Shown here: one piece after another, positions 55,766 to 64,000 of the stretch
Position numbering within the stretch: the first letter of the stretch is position 1
How the letters are laid out: each line of letters begins with the position of its first letter
Origin: Pandoraea horticolens
Lineage (GTDB): Bacteria > Pseudomonadota > Gammaproteobacteria > Burkholderiales > Burkholderiaceae
NCBI RefSeq assembly: GCF_902459555.1
Contig: NZ_CABPSM010000001.1
Span: 558,001 to 622,000, forward strand
Length of the DNA stretch: 64,000 nucleotides
Direction: 5' to 3'
Notes under the pieces: model-generated
Databases searched by the model: none
What the model was told of the DNA's origin: nothing
The model's input: only the letters and a program-made list of their open reading frames with translations
Position numbers and translations under genes: made by a program

Positions 55766-57031
55766 TCACTGCAACGAGCATGACAACCAATGGGCGATGC
55801 GCACACCGTCGAGGCGCGAGCCTTCCGGGGTGTCGCTGCCGAGCATCGTCACAATGACGGGCCGGCGGTTGTGCACCATCACGCGCATCACCATGCTGTG
55901 CCCCGACTCCTTGATGAAGCCGGTCTTTTGCACACTCGCATTCACTTTCCCGAAACGCACGAGACGGTTCGTATTGACGTACTGCAATTGTCCCTTGCCC
56001 GTGTGCACCTGTTGCTGGTGATCGATTGAATAGCGTCGAATGAGCGGATACGCATTCGACGCTCGCACCAGACGCGCCAGCTCGCGCGCCGTCGACACAT
56101 TGCGCGGTGACAATCCGGTCGAATTTTCAAAGCGTGTGTTCGGCATGTTCAAGGCGCGAGCCTTGGCGTTCATCGCAGAGATGAACGCCTTGCGCCCGCC
56201 CGGATAGTCGCGGCTCAATGCAGCGGCCGCACGATTCTCCGATGCCATGAGCGAGATATGCAGCATGTCGGTGCGGGAGAGCGTCGACCCGACGGCCAGA
56301 CGAGAATGCGTGTACTTGAGCGTATCGAGATCCGCCTTGGTCACGGTGAGAGGGGCGCGCATCGCCGGCCTACTATCGAGCCAGACCACGGCCGTCATCA
56401 ACTTGGACAGTGATGCAATTGGCCTCACCTGATCCGCATTGTGCGCGAACAGCGGCGTGTTCGTTTTCTCGTCGACGATATAGACAGCCCGCGAGAACAG
56501 ACGCTTACGTGACGCTGGCGTAAAGCCGCAACGTGCAAGCAACCTGGGTTTCGCGTCGGTGCTGACTTGTGCATGGGGGACCTTGGCAGCCGCAACCGGG
56601 ACAGCGGGGGCAGCACGGGCAACGGTTGCGGCTGTCGAACGCTTCGCCCCGGCACTGCGCTTCGCCGCTGCAGAGGGACGTTTCACCGCAGCTTTCGCCT
56701 CACGCGGCGGTTTTGTGGCCTTACGGCCTGCAGGCCCCTTTGCCCGAGGGCTCGCGGTTCGCTTGCGAGACGTACTCGCTGCCACCGCTTTCCGATGGGG
56801 GGGCTTCGACGGTTTTTTCGCGGTCGCTTTCTTTTTCTTGACGGCATCGTCGCGGCGCTTGCCGGTGCTCGCGTGATGGCCCGTTGCGGCGAGGGCATCG
56901 CTCACTGGTAATCCCGCGATGAGCAGTATCACGCTGAAGAGCACTAGACGTGCGAGCGCGACGCCGCGCGGCGTCAAACCATAGAGACGGGGCAGGCAGG
57001 GGCTGAGCAGCGGGTACCACTGGGTAGACAT
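55766..57031 (-). CDS. pbpG: D-alanyl-D-alanine endopeptidase, PBP7 type
   Basis: Periplasmic serine enzyme that cuts DD-crosslinks in peptidoglycan. About 421 residues, against about 310 for E. coli PbpG. The extra length is an N-terminal Lys/Ala/Arg/Pro-rich linker at about residues 55-150 (DAVKKKKATAKKPSKPPHRK and similar). The catalytic motifs are SLSK (Ser207, Lys210), SEN (264-266) and KTG (369-371). A membrane or signal segment lies at about residues 25-46 (ALARLVLFSVILLIAGLPVS). Start 57031 is the first ATG that gives the signal segment. Confidence 0.88.
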   Translation of the reverse strand: MSTQWYPLLSPCLPRLYGLTPRGVALARLVLFSVILLIAGLPVSDALAATGHHASTGKRRDDAVKKKKATAKKPSKPPHRKAVAASTSRKRTASPRAKGPAGRKATKPPREAKAAVKRPSAAAKRSAGAKRSTAATVARAAPAVPVAAAKVPHAQVSTDAKPRLLARCGFTPASRKRLFSRAVYIVDEKTNTPLFAHNADQVRPIASLSKLMTAVVWLDSRPAMRAPLTVTKADLDTLKYTHSRLAVGSTLSRTDMLHISLMASENRAAAALSRDYPGGRKAFISAMNAKARALNMPNTRFENSTGLSPRNVSTARELARLVRASNAYPLIRRYSIDHQQQVHTGKGQLQYVNTNRLVRFGKVNASVQKTGFIKESGHSMVMRVMVHNRRPVIVTMLGSDTPEGSRLDGVRIAHWLSCSLQ

Positions 57032-57353
57032 CTTCGCGCGGCTCCGTAGTGAGAGGGTGACGGTCGACGCGTGTATGCAAGAGCACCGCCTCGCACGGCG
57101 GTGACCGCCATGCAGGACACAGACGCAATACACGGGAAACCTGTTGGACGGCGTGTCGCCGAGGAGTTCCTGAGTTTCCCGGTGGCGCATCATAAAAAGT
57201 CACATATATCGAACCTTCGGCGTATGAATGCTCTGCGCTGCACGCCGTATTTGCTTTGCGCATTTGGTTATTGGACGGTATCGAGGGCGATTTCCTAAAC
57301 TGTGCCTTCACCTGAATCTGCACCTTCGACACCCAAAGCCAAAGGAATCATCC
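57032..57353. other. Divergent intergenic region, pbpG and metQ promoters
   Basis: 322 bases between divergent genes, AT-rich at about 57185-57300. I looked for SAM-type riboswitch architecture ahead of metQ and saw none. No gene is evident. Confidence 0.4.
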
Positions 57354-58175
57354 ATGCAACGTCGCCAATTGTTTCGCCTGCTCGGCAGTTTCTCGCTCGC
57401 ACTGGCCATCGGCTCGATGGGGACGATGGGTGCGCATGCTGCCGACAAGCCGCTCAAGGTCGGCGTGCGTGGTGGTGTCGACGAGGAGATTTGGGAAGTT
57501 GTCGCGAAGGTCGCGAAGTCGCGCGGTCTGAACGTCGAGCCCGTAGTGATCACCGGCACCGCGAGCCCGAACGAAGCGCTCAACAACGGCGATCTCGACG
57601 CCAACTCGTTCCAGCACATTCCGTTCCTGCGCGATCAGGTCAAGCAACGCGGTTACAAGATCGTGGCGGTGGCTGACACACTGATTTCGCCCATCGCGTT
57701 CTATTCGAAGAAGTACAAATCACTTGAAGCGTTGCCCACGGGCGCGAAGATCGGCTTGCCGAACGACCCGAGCAATCAGACCCGTGCGCTCGTGATTCTG
57801 CGTGACCACGGCCTGATCAAATTGCGCGACGGTTTCGATCCGTACACCGGCACGGCAACGCTCGCGGATGTCACGGCCAATCCGCGTAAGCTCGACTTCA
57901 TCGAGAGCGCCTCGGTCGTGCTGGCCCGCTCGCTGCCCGACGTCGATGCCTCGGCCATTGTCAACAGCTTCGCCTATCAGGTGGGTCTCATCGCCACGCG
58001 AGATGGCATCGCCGTGGAAAAGCGCGCGAACAATCCTTACGTGAACATCATTGCCGTGCGAGAGAAGGACAAGAACGCCGCGTGGGTCGCGCCGCTGGTC
58101 AAGGCGTATCAGTCTGAAGAAGTGCGCAAATTCATCGAGACCAAGTATCAGGGCTCGGTGGTCCCGGCGTTCTGA
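57354..58175 (+). CDS. metQ: MetQ/NlpA-family methionine-binding protein
   Basis: 273 residues. Signal sequence [20 protein letters not shown] with no lipobox Cys, so it is a soluble periplasmic protein rather than the usual lipoprotein. Family motifs: [37 protein letters not shown] and the C-terminal [20 protein letters not shown]. It delivers D- or L-methionine (or another sulfur compound) to MetN-MetI, whose genes follow. The AAAGGA ribosome site before 57354 fixes the start. Confidence 0.88.
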   Translation: MQRRQLFRLLGSFSLALAIGSMGTMGAHAADKPLKVGVRGGVDEEIWEVVAKVAKSRGLNVEPVVITGTASPNEALNNGDLDANSFQHIPFLRDQVKQRGYKIVAVADTLISPIAFYSKKYKSLEALPTGAKIGLPNDPSNQTRALVILRDHGLIKLRDGFDPYTGTATLADVTANPRKLDFIESASVVLARSLPDVDASAIVNSFAYQVGLIATRDGIAVEKRANNPYVNIIAVREKDKNAAWVAPLVKAYQSEEVRKFIETKYQGSVVPAF

Positions 58176-58216
58176 GGCAGGACGCGACGCCACACGTCAC
58201 CAGCGAGGAACATGCG

Positions 58217-59080
58217 ATGACTACCCGACACACGTCGACGGCACCCGTCACCCGGCTGCCCACGGCGGCCGCACGCGAAGTTGCCCACATCACGTTCGAT
58301 GGGCTCGGCAAGATTTACGCGGGGGCATCGAGCGCCGCGCTTCAAGACATCTCGTTTGCGGTGCAACGCGGCGAGAGCTTCGGCATCATCGGCCGCAGCG
58401 GCGCCGGGAAATCCACGCTGCTGCGCACGATCAATGCGCTAGAGCTGCCGAGCAGCGGACACGTCAAGGTTGACGGCATCGATGTCGCGACACTCGGCGA
58501 AGACGCACTCGTGGGCCTGCGCCGCCGCGTCGGCATGATCTTCCAGCACTTCAATCTGCTTTCGGCGAAGACTGTCTTCGAGAATGTTGCGTTGCCGCTG
58601 CGTGTAGCGGGCGTGCCCAAAGCACAGATCGCCTCGCGCGTGAACGAACTGCTCTCGCTCGTGGGGCTGGCGGGCAAAGCCGAGGCCTATCCCGCGATGC
58701 TCTCGGGGGGACAGAAGCAACGCGTCGGTATTGCGCGGGCGCTCGTGCATCGCCCCGAGATTTTGTTATGCGATGAGGCGACATCGGCACTCGACCCCGA
58801 GACGACCGATGCGATCCTCACGCTGCTCGGCGACGTGCAGCGCGAGTTCGGGCTGACGGTCGTGCTCATCACCCACGACATGGGCGTGATTCATCAGGCG
58901 TGCGAGCGCGTGCTGGTGCTCGATCAGGGACGCATCGTCGAATTGGGCACGGTCGACGACGTCTTCGCGAATCCGCAGGCCGACGCGACACGTGCGTTGC
59001 TGCGTCCGCTTCAACATGCCTGGCAAGGCCGGCTTGCGTCGCCGGCGGTGCGTGCGCAGGCGCAGGTTCACGCCCTCTGA
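58217..59080 (+). CDS. metN: Methionine ABC importer ATPase lacking the NIL domain
   Basis: 287 residues. Walker [11 protein letters not shown]-loop [13 protein letters not shown], signature [15 protein letters not shown], Walker [14 protein letters not shown], switch [10 protein letters not shown]. Typical MetN has about 343 residues with a C-terminal NIL/ACT-like domain that binds methionine and inhibits transport; here the chain ends shortly after the ABC fold ([19 protein letters not shown]). There is also a 25-residue N-terminal extension. Transinhibition is therefore not expected. Located 41 bp after metQ and 16 bp before metI. Confidence 0.9.
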   Translation: MTTRHTSTAPVTRLPTAAAREVAHITFDGLGKIYAGASSAALQDISFAVQRGESFGIIGRSGAGKSTLLRTINALELPSSGHVKVDGIDVATLGEDALVGLRRRVGMIFQHFNLLSAKTVFENVALPLRVAGVPKAQIASRVNELLSLVGLAGKAEAYPAMLSGGQKQRVGIARALVHRPEILLCDEATSALDPETTDAILTLLGDVQREFGLTVVLITHDMGVIHQACERVLVLDQGRIVELGTVDDVFANPQADATRALLRPLQHAWQGRLASPAVRAQAQVHAL

Positions 59081-59096
59081 ATTTCCCGGAAAGCCC

Positions 59097-59741
59097 ATGA
59101 TCGATAAATATCTGCGCGCGCTTGGCGAAACCTTGTTGATGGTGACCAGTGCGTGCGCCATCGTCTTCGCGATAGGGATGTTGCTGGCCGTGGTGCTGGT
59201 CGTCACCGCACCGGGCGGTCTGGCGCCGCGACCGCGGCTGAACCGGGGGCTGTCTGTCGTCGTGAACCTGTTTCGCGCCATACCGTTCATCATTCTGTTG
59301 GTCGCATTGCTGCCCGTCACGCGCTGGATCGTCGGCACGACGATGGGGACATGGGCGGCCGTGGTGCCGCTGGCCGTGCACCTGATTCCGTTCTTTGCTC
59401 GCGTGACGCAGGTGGGTCTGCGCGAAATCGAGCAGGGGCTGATCGAGGCGGCGCGTGCGATGGGCTGCCGCCGCTGGCATATCGTGCGGCATGTGTTGCT
59501 GCCCGAGGCACTGCCCGCGATTCTGGGCGGCGCGACGGTGACGGTCATTGCGATGGTCGGCGCGTCGGCGATGGCCGGTGCCGTCGGTGCGGGCGGTTTG
59601 GGCGATCTGGCGGTACGCTACGGCTACGAGCGCTACGAGACGAGCGTCATGTTCAATGTGATCGCCATTCTTGTCGCACTCGTCACGCTCGTACAGTTCG
59701 CCGGCGAGCGGCTGGCGCGTCGCGTCGATCACCGTCGCTGA
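59097..59741 (+). CDS. metI: Methionine ABC importer permease
   Basis: 214 residues, five spans expected. ALGETLLMVTSACAIVFAIG opens the protein; the EAA loop is EAARAMGCRRWHIVRHVLLP, which docks MetN; AMVGASAMAGAVGAGGLGDL is the typical MetI C-terminal half. Start ATG at 59097 follows a CCCGGAAAG sequence. It ends the metQNI set. Confidence 0.92.
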   Translation: MIDKYLRALGETLLMVTSACAIVFAIGMLLAVVLVVTAPGGLAPRPRLNRGLSVVVNLFRAIPFIILLVALLPVTRWIVGTTMGTWAAVVPLAVHLIPFFARVTQVGLREIEQGLIEAARAMGCRRWHIVRHVLLPEALPAILGGATVTVIAMVGASAMAGAVGAGGLGDLAVRYGYERYETSVMFNVIAILVALVTLVQFAGERLARRVDHRR

Positions 59742-59750
59742 GGGCTTCGC

Positions 59751-59782
59751 AAAAAAAAATGGGGCCGCGCGAGCGGCCCCAT
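59751..59782 (-). terminator. ggt: Rho-independent terminator of ggt
   Basis: GGGGCCGC-GCGA-GCGGCCCC stem flanked by AT pairs, with A9 to its left, which is T9 on the minus strand. It sits between the convergent metI and ggt genes and may also slow metI transcription. Confidence 0.85.
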
Positions 59783-59824
59783 CGGCTGACCGGGACCCGG
59801 ACTCCGTCCGGATCACGTCATGCT

Positions 59825-61552
59825 TCAATACCCGAGTGCGAGACCCGTATTGCGGCGCGGATCGTTCGAACCGTAGTAACGGTTCTTGCCGATCGGCTTG
59901 CCGCCGAGCGACGGCGCGCCGACGAGAATGGCGGCGATGTGGTTCGCCGGTTGCGGACCGGCAAACTTCTGACCCCAGCTCTCGAGGATCTTCTGTGTGT
60001 CCGGGCTCAGCGCGAACCGCTCGATGTTGGTGGCTTCCGGCATCCACTGCTGGTGGAAGCGCGGTGCATCGACGGCTTCCTGCAGATTCATGCCGTAGTC
60101 GATGACGTTGAGCATCGTCAGCAGCGTTGCCGTGATGATGCGGCTGCCACCCGGCGTACCCACGACCATGACCGGTTTGCCATCCTTCGTGACAATAGTC
60201 GGGCTCATCGACGACAGCGGACGACGGCCCGGACCGATGGCGTTCGCTTCACCCTGAATCAGACCATACAGGTTCGGCACGCCCACCTTGGCGGTGAAGT
60301 CGTCCATTTCATCGTTGAGCAGCACACCGGTGCCGTTGGCCATGACCTTCGCGCCGAACCAATCGTTGAGCGTGTAGGTGACCGACACGGCGTTGCCGTC
60401 GCGGTCGATGATCGAGTAGTGCGTGGTGTTGCTGCCTTCATGCGGCGGCACGCCCGGCTTGATCTCTTGCGAGATACCGGCCTTCTGCGGGTTGATGGCC
60501 GCGCGAATCTTGGCGGCGTAGTTCTTGTCGAGCAACTGCGCGATCGGGTTCTTTATGAAGTCCGGGTCGCCCAGATAGCTGTTGCGGTCGACGTACGCAT
60601 GACGCATCGCCTCGATGGTGTACTGCACCCCCTGTGCCGAGTGGTAACCCAATTCCTTCATCGGGTAGCCTTCGAGGATGTTCATGATCTCGCAGATCAC
60701 AACGCCGCCCGAGCTGGGGGGCGGGGCCGACACCACGTGATAGCCGCGATAGTCGCACTCGACGGGCGCCAGTTCGCGCGTCTTGTATTGATCGAGGTCC
60801 GCTTGCGTGATGATGCCGCCGCCCGCCTTCACCGACGCCACGAGTTTGCTGGCGACTTCACCCTTGTAGAAGCCGTCGGTGCCCTTGGCGCTGATCAGCT
60901 TGAGCGTGCGTGCGAGATCCTTCTGCACCAGGCGCTCGCCCGGCTGGAACGGCTGCCCCTTGTTCAGGAAGATGGCGCCGGAGTTGGCTCGGTCCTTCTC
61001 GAAATCCTTGGTCGACGTCCACAGCATGTCGACATCGCCCTGATCGAGCACGAAGCCCTTGTCCGCTAGCGTGACGGCCGGTGCGAGCAGTTGCTGACGC
61101 GTCTTCGTGCCGTACTTCTCGCGCGCGTACTCCATGCCCGACACGGTGCCCGGCACGCCCACGGCCAGATAGCCGGTGGTGGAGGCCCCCTTGATGACGT
61201 TGCCGTCCTTGTCGAGATACATGTTCGCCGTCGCGGCGAGCGGGGCCTTCTCGCGGAAGTCGAGGAAGGTCTTGCGGCCGTCGGCGAGCTGGATCGTCAT
61301 GAAGCCGCCGCCGCCGATGTTGCCTGCGGCTGGATACACCACGGCGAGGGCATAACCCACGGCAACGGCGGCGTCGATGGCGTTACCGCCAGCCTTGAGC
61401 ACGTCTACGCCGACTTTCGACGCGAGGTGCTGGGCCGTGACGACCATCCCGTTCTCGGCACCGACCGGTGCTTGCGAGGCTGCGTGAGCGTTGAATAGCG
61501 CACAGCCCAGGGCTGTCGCCAGAAGCGCTTTGGTGAGAGTTGGGTTTTTCAT
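59825..61552 (-). CDS. ggt: Gamma-glutamyltranspeptidase
   Basis: 575 residues, exported (signal TKALLATALGCALFNAHAAS), self-cleaving into large and small subunits. The autocatalytic site is GSNTTHYSIID, with nucleophile Thr376; small-subunit motifs RRPLSSMSPTIV and GTPGGSRIITATLL line the gamma-glutamyl site. It hydrolyses glutathione and gamma-glutamyl compounds in the periplasm to glutamate and cysteinylglycine, supplying cysteine. Start 61552 gives the signal peptide. It ends at the strong terminator downstream. Confidence 0.94.
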   Translation of the reverse strand: MKNPTLTKALLATALGCALFNAHAASQAPVGAENGMVVTAQHLASKVGVDVLKAGGNAIDAAVAVGYALAVVYPAAGNIGGGGFMTIQLADGRKTFLDFREKAPLAATANMYLDKDGNVIKGASTTGYLAVGVPGTVSGMEYAREKYGTKTRQQLLAPAVTLADKGFVLDQGDVDMLWTSTKDFEKDRANSGAIFLNKGQPFQPGERLVQKDLARTLKLISAKGTDGFYKGEVASKLVASVKAGGGIITQADLDQYKTRELAPVECDYRGYHVVSAPPPSSGGVVICEIMNILEGYPMKELGYHSAQGVQYTIEAMRHAYVDRNSYLGDPDFIKNPIAQLLDKNYAAKIRAAINPQKAGISQEIKPGVPPHEGSNTTHYSIIDRDGNAVSVTYTLNDWFGAKVMANGTGVLLNDEMDDFTAKVGVPNLYGLIQGEANAIGPGRRPLSSMSPTIVTKDGKPVMVVGTPGGSRIITATLLTMLNVIDYGMNLQEAVDAPRFHQQWMPEATNIERFALSPDTQKILESWGQKFAGPQPANHIAAILVGAPSLGGKPIGKNRYYGSNDPRRNTGLALGY

Positions 61553-62114
61553 CGTCCTTCTATGGTTTTTGTCTGAGCGGGATAAATGGAACTTCCACTG
61601 CACCGGCGACGGACGCACGACCGGCAGTTCGCCCGCGCACAGTGCCTGAGGCCGGCGCTGTTCCGGGGCGACGTCTCCGCTGCCATATGACTGACGTGCG
61701 TAAAAGTTCCGTCGACTATCGAACGTTAACGCATAACGGGTAATTGGGGAAAGATGTGCCAAAAGTCCGGGTGGCGGGCCACAACGCGATATCGGGTGGC
61801 TCTGGACATTTCGCCAGAATGTGCTCGCGCCTTCACCGGCAAGCGTTTGTCGATATTTAGGGTCGGATGTGGACGAGGGATTGTCCGTCGAAATCGGGCG
61901 AATCGCGAGGCGCAAAGCGGCGAAAAGATTAGATTCCCCCCCCCGATGCTGTTGCGCTGTCACCACGTCGTCATGGTCTTGGCGTCAGCGCAATGAGGCG
62001 TCTTTGCACTCTTACGCCCCTATGCCCTTATGCCCTTTTACGCGGGATGGCAGTGGAGTTGGATCGAAGGCGGCGCCGAGCGGCAACCTGGTGCGATGCC
62101 GCTCGCGGGGCGAA
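61553..62114. other. Intergenic region upstream of ggt, no gene seen
   Basis: 562 bases between ggt and the M24 peptidase gene, both on the minus strand. The frames present look like random GC-rich sequence, and I see no RNA or repeat. The ggt promoter probably lies within the AT-richer 61700-61760. Confidence 0.45.
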
Positions 62115-62774
62115 TCAGACCAGCAAGTCCTCATAGAACGCGCCGAACGCACGCGTCGGGTGCGCGATCTGGATCTCCAGAATCCACAGGCCCCCGCTGG
62201 GGGTGTCGGTCAGGTCGGCCAGTTTGCCTGCCTTGTAGATGGCGTGAGGGAAGTCGCTCACGCGGTGGCCTTTGATGTCGAGGTTGAGCACCCAGCCCAT
62301 CGCCTCGGCTTGCTGCTTCGCGAACTCATACAGGGCCTGGCCGCTCACGCCGTGGGTGCGCCAGTGATCCTGCACGATGCCGAACAGGCGCTTCGCGTCG
62401 TCGGCACAGCGTTGCATCTCGGGGTCGGTGCCGGTCGTGCGCGTAAAGCCGCAATCGCCCTCGTGTGCACCGAATACCACGCCGATGTCGACGAAGTAGA
62501 TGTCGTCTTTGCCGAGCACCGGATCGTCGTCGCTGCGCTCACTGAACGTGCGCAAGGTGTTCTTGCCGAAGCGAATCAGTACCGGATGCCAGATGCGATC
62601 CATGCCGAGCGTGTCGAGCAGCGCCTTGCTCGCGGCAATGGCTTCCGATTCGCGCATGCCGGGCCTGATGATCGCGGCGATCTTCTCGGTCGCTTCCCAC
62701 GTAAGAGCCTGAGCGTGTTGCATGGCGGCGGCGCTGAACTTCGCCCCGACCGCTTCTCTTTGTGCCAACTCCAT
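62115..62774 (-). CDS. M24-family metallopeptidase (Xaa-Pro/methionine aminopeptidase fold)
   Basis: About 219 residues, shorter than most pita-bread peptidases because the N-terminal creatinase-like domain is absent. Metal-ligand patterns: YFVDIGVVFGAHEGDCGFTR (two Asp), LDIKGHRVSDFPH (His), WILEIQIAHP (Glu). It may be a dipeptidase or a non-proteolytic relative. Start at 62774 has GGAGAG upstream. It is divergent from a MocR-type regulator, a pairing that suggests joint control. Confidence 0.82.
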   Translation of the reverse strand: MELAQREAVGAKFSAAAMQHAQALTWEATEKIAAIIRPGMRESEAIAASKALLDTLGMDRIWHPVLIRFGKNTLRTFSERSDDDPVLGKDDIYFVDIGVVFGAHEGDCGFTRTTGTDPEMQRCADDAKRLFGIVQDHWRTHGVSGQALYEFAKQQAEAMGWVLNLDIKGHRVSDFPHAIYKAGKLADLTDTPSGGLWILEIQIAHPTRAFGAFYEDLLV

Positions 62775-62990
62775 CGAATCTCTCCACTGATCTTCATGAC
62801 TTTGAGGGACCACTTGTCGCGTTGCAGTCTGCGGCACAAGCGTCACGGCGATAAGAATACGGTCTGACTTGTATAATTCGAAGCGCCAATTATTGCATTG
62901 TTGATTGGGCCACTTTGGGTTTGCCGTGTGGCGTCACATGCCTTTGCGAGCCCTTTTCCATCCCTGCGCCCCCTCCACATATCCACTGCC

Positions 62991-64000
62991 ATGCGCCGAC
63001 GACACCTCAGCCAATCGCTCGAATTGCCGCTTGCGGGCCGTCACGAGAAGGAGACGCGTCAGGCTTGGGTCTACCGCTGTGTGCGAGAACGCATCGTGGC
63101 GGGCGAGCTGCGGCGAGGCGACAGGTTGCCGTCCACGCGCACGCTGGCGGAGCGATGGGGAGTGTCGCGTGGCATCGTTACGCTGGCTTTCGAGCAATTG
63201 ACGCTCGAGGGCTATGTGGCGAGCCGCGTCGGCGCGGGCACGGAGGTCGTGGCGGATTTGACTACGGCGGCGACGTCATCTCGCGCCATGCCGGCCGCTG
63301 GGACGCCGATCGTGCCGTTACCCGAAAACGCCGCGTCGATTGCGCTCAAGACGGGCCGTTCGGTCGATGCCGCGTTGTTCTCTCTGTCTACGTGGCGCAA
63401 ACACATGAACCGCGCGCTGCGCGCCGTCACCCCGGAGTTGCTGACGGACACCGATCCTCGCGGCTATTTGCCGCTGCGAGAGAGTATCGCGCGATATGTG
63501 CGCATGACACGCGGCATTGCTTGCGACGCCGCCGAGATTGTCGTGACGACTGGCATCCGCCATGCGATCGATCTCGTCACCGACGTGCTGGCGGACGACA
63601 ACACGGCGTTCTATCTCGAAGACCCCGGATACAAGAATCTGGCGTCGCTGCTCAAAGTGCCGCCGCAGCGCTGCGTGAGCGTGCCGGTCGACGACGAAGG
63701 CTTTGTCGTGGCGGCCGCAGATCGTGCGGGGGCGGCTCGCCCGGGCATCGCCTACGTCACGCCCGCGCATCAGGCGCCGCTGGGTACCACCATGTCGATC
63801 AACCGGCGTATGCAACTGCTCGAATGGGCGGCGGCGCGCGACGTGTGGATCGTCGAGGATGACTACGACAGCGAGTTCAGCTACGGCAGCGCGCCATTGC
63901 CGGCGCTCAAGGCCATCGATACCCACGCCCGCGTGATTCATTGCAGCAGCTTCAACAAGTCGCTGTTCCCGTCGCTGCGCATCGGTTATCTGCTGGCACC
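62991..64000 (+). CDS. MocR-type regulator, GntR HTH plus aminotransferase domain (3' partial)
   Basis: 336 residues up to the window edge with no stop. The N-terminal winged helix is QAWVYRCVRERIVAGELRRG DRLPSTRTLAERWGVSRGIVTLAFEQLTLEG (residues 25-75, gap is by pattern), and the fold type I aminotransferase domain follows: DPRGYLPLRESIARYV, VTTGIRHAID, EDPGYKN, VEDDYDSEF and the PLP lysine in CSSFNKSLFPSLRIGY. This PdxR/TauR/MocR class uses PLP or an aldimine as effector. It is divergent from the M24 peptidase gene. The start at 62991 is the first ATG before the HTH. Confidence 0.9.
   Translation, partial: MRRRHLSQSLELPLAGRHEKETRQAWVYRCVRERIVAGELRRGDRLPSTRTLAERWGVSRGIVTLAFEQLTLEGYVASRVGAGTEVVADLTTAATSSRAMPAAGTPIVPLPENAASIALKTGRSVDAALFSLSTWRKHMNRALRAVTPELLTDTDPRGYLPLRESIARYVRMTRGIACDAAEIVVTTGIRHAIDLVTDVLADDNTAFYLEDPGYKNLASLLKVPPQRCVSVPVDDEGFVVAAADRAGAARPGIAYVTPAHQAPLGTTMSINRRMQLLEWAAARDVWIVEDDYDSEFSYGSAPLPALKAIDTHARVIHCSSFNKSLFPSLRIGYLLA

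Noticed and set aside
57200-57353. SAM riboswitch ahead of metQ
   Set aside because: No conserved SAM-I, SAM-II or SAM/SAH core was recognisable by eye; only a short AT-rich leader is present.

Overview
The window is GC-rich DNA from a betaproteobacterial chromosome. Gene content points to Burkholderiaceae, most likely Pandoraea or a close relative: DUF4148 and DUF3331 proteins, a double-length UvrA, a MocR/M24-peptidase pair, and many LysR and MFS genes. The genus is my inference. The sequence itself shows no 16S gene or other decisive marker.

Region by region. 1-4.96 kb is a purine salvage block: nucleoside hydrolase, divergent LysR, AzgA-type purine permease and adenosine deaminase. 4.96-6.05 kb is an ISL3-family insertion sequence sitting exactly between two converging terminators. 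6.1-11.1 kb holds small exported proteins, UppP, an O-acetylhomoserine sulfhydrylase and a secreted dienelactone-hydrolase-like protein. 11.2-11.4 kb is a striking same-strand cluster of DnaA-box-like 9-mers. 11.5-17.5 kb is a 1976-residue UvrA with four ABC modules. 17.7-23.8 kb carries a lipoprotein NlpC/P60 peptidase, a TetR / RidA / D-amino-acid-dehydrogenase-like set, a type II NADH dehydrogenase and a DUF3331 protein. 24.4-27.7 kb is the wreck of a two-partner-secretion (FhaB/CdiA-like) locus, with orphan lower-GC sequence at its 3' end. 28-30.2 kb is a class C beta-lactamase and an exported alpha/beta hydrolase.

30.2-38 kb is the most coherent functional unit: a polar-amino-acid-type ABC importer (binding protein, two permeases, ATPase) followed on the same strand by a cysteine-dioxygenase-like thiol dioxygenase, a four-domain rhodanese and a cystathionine beta-lyase-like enzyme, with a divergent LysR. 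It looks like uptake and oxidative breakdown of a sulfur amino acid or thiol. 38-44.4 kb has a frameshifted DUF1993 gene, an SAM-dependent methyltransferase, the rcnA/rcnR nickel-cobalt efflux pair with a visible operator, a small unassigned ABC system and an MFS pump. 44.6-46.5 kb is a chemoreceptor with an almost complete amino-acid-binding dCache motif, followed by tRNA-Leu(GAG).

46.7-51.6 kb is an insertion-sequence graveyard nested three deep: a decayed IS256-family element and an IS110-family (IS1111-type) element both interrupt one IS3-family element, and a second IS3-family element sits in the left end of the IS110-family element. Beyond it are an OPT transporter, a DHA2 MFS pump, a PBP7-type endopeptidase with a Lys/Ala-rich linker, a metQ-metN-metI-type methionine importer, gamma-glutamyltranspeptidase, an M24 peptidase and a MocR regulator that runs off the window end.

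Sulfur amino acids recur across the window: MetY-type sulfhydrylase, cystathionine lyase, thiol dioxygenase, rhodanese, MetNIQ, and Ggt for glutathione. There is no CRISPR array, rRNA operon or intact prophage.
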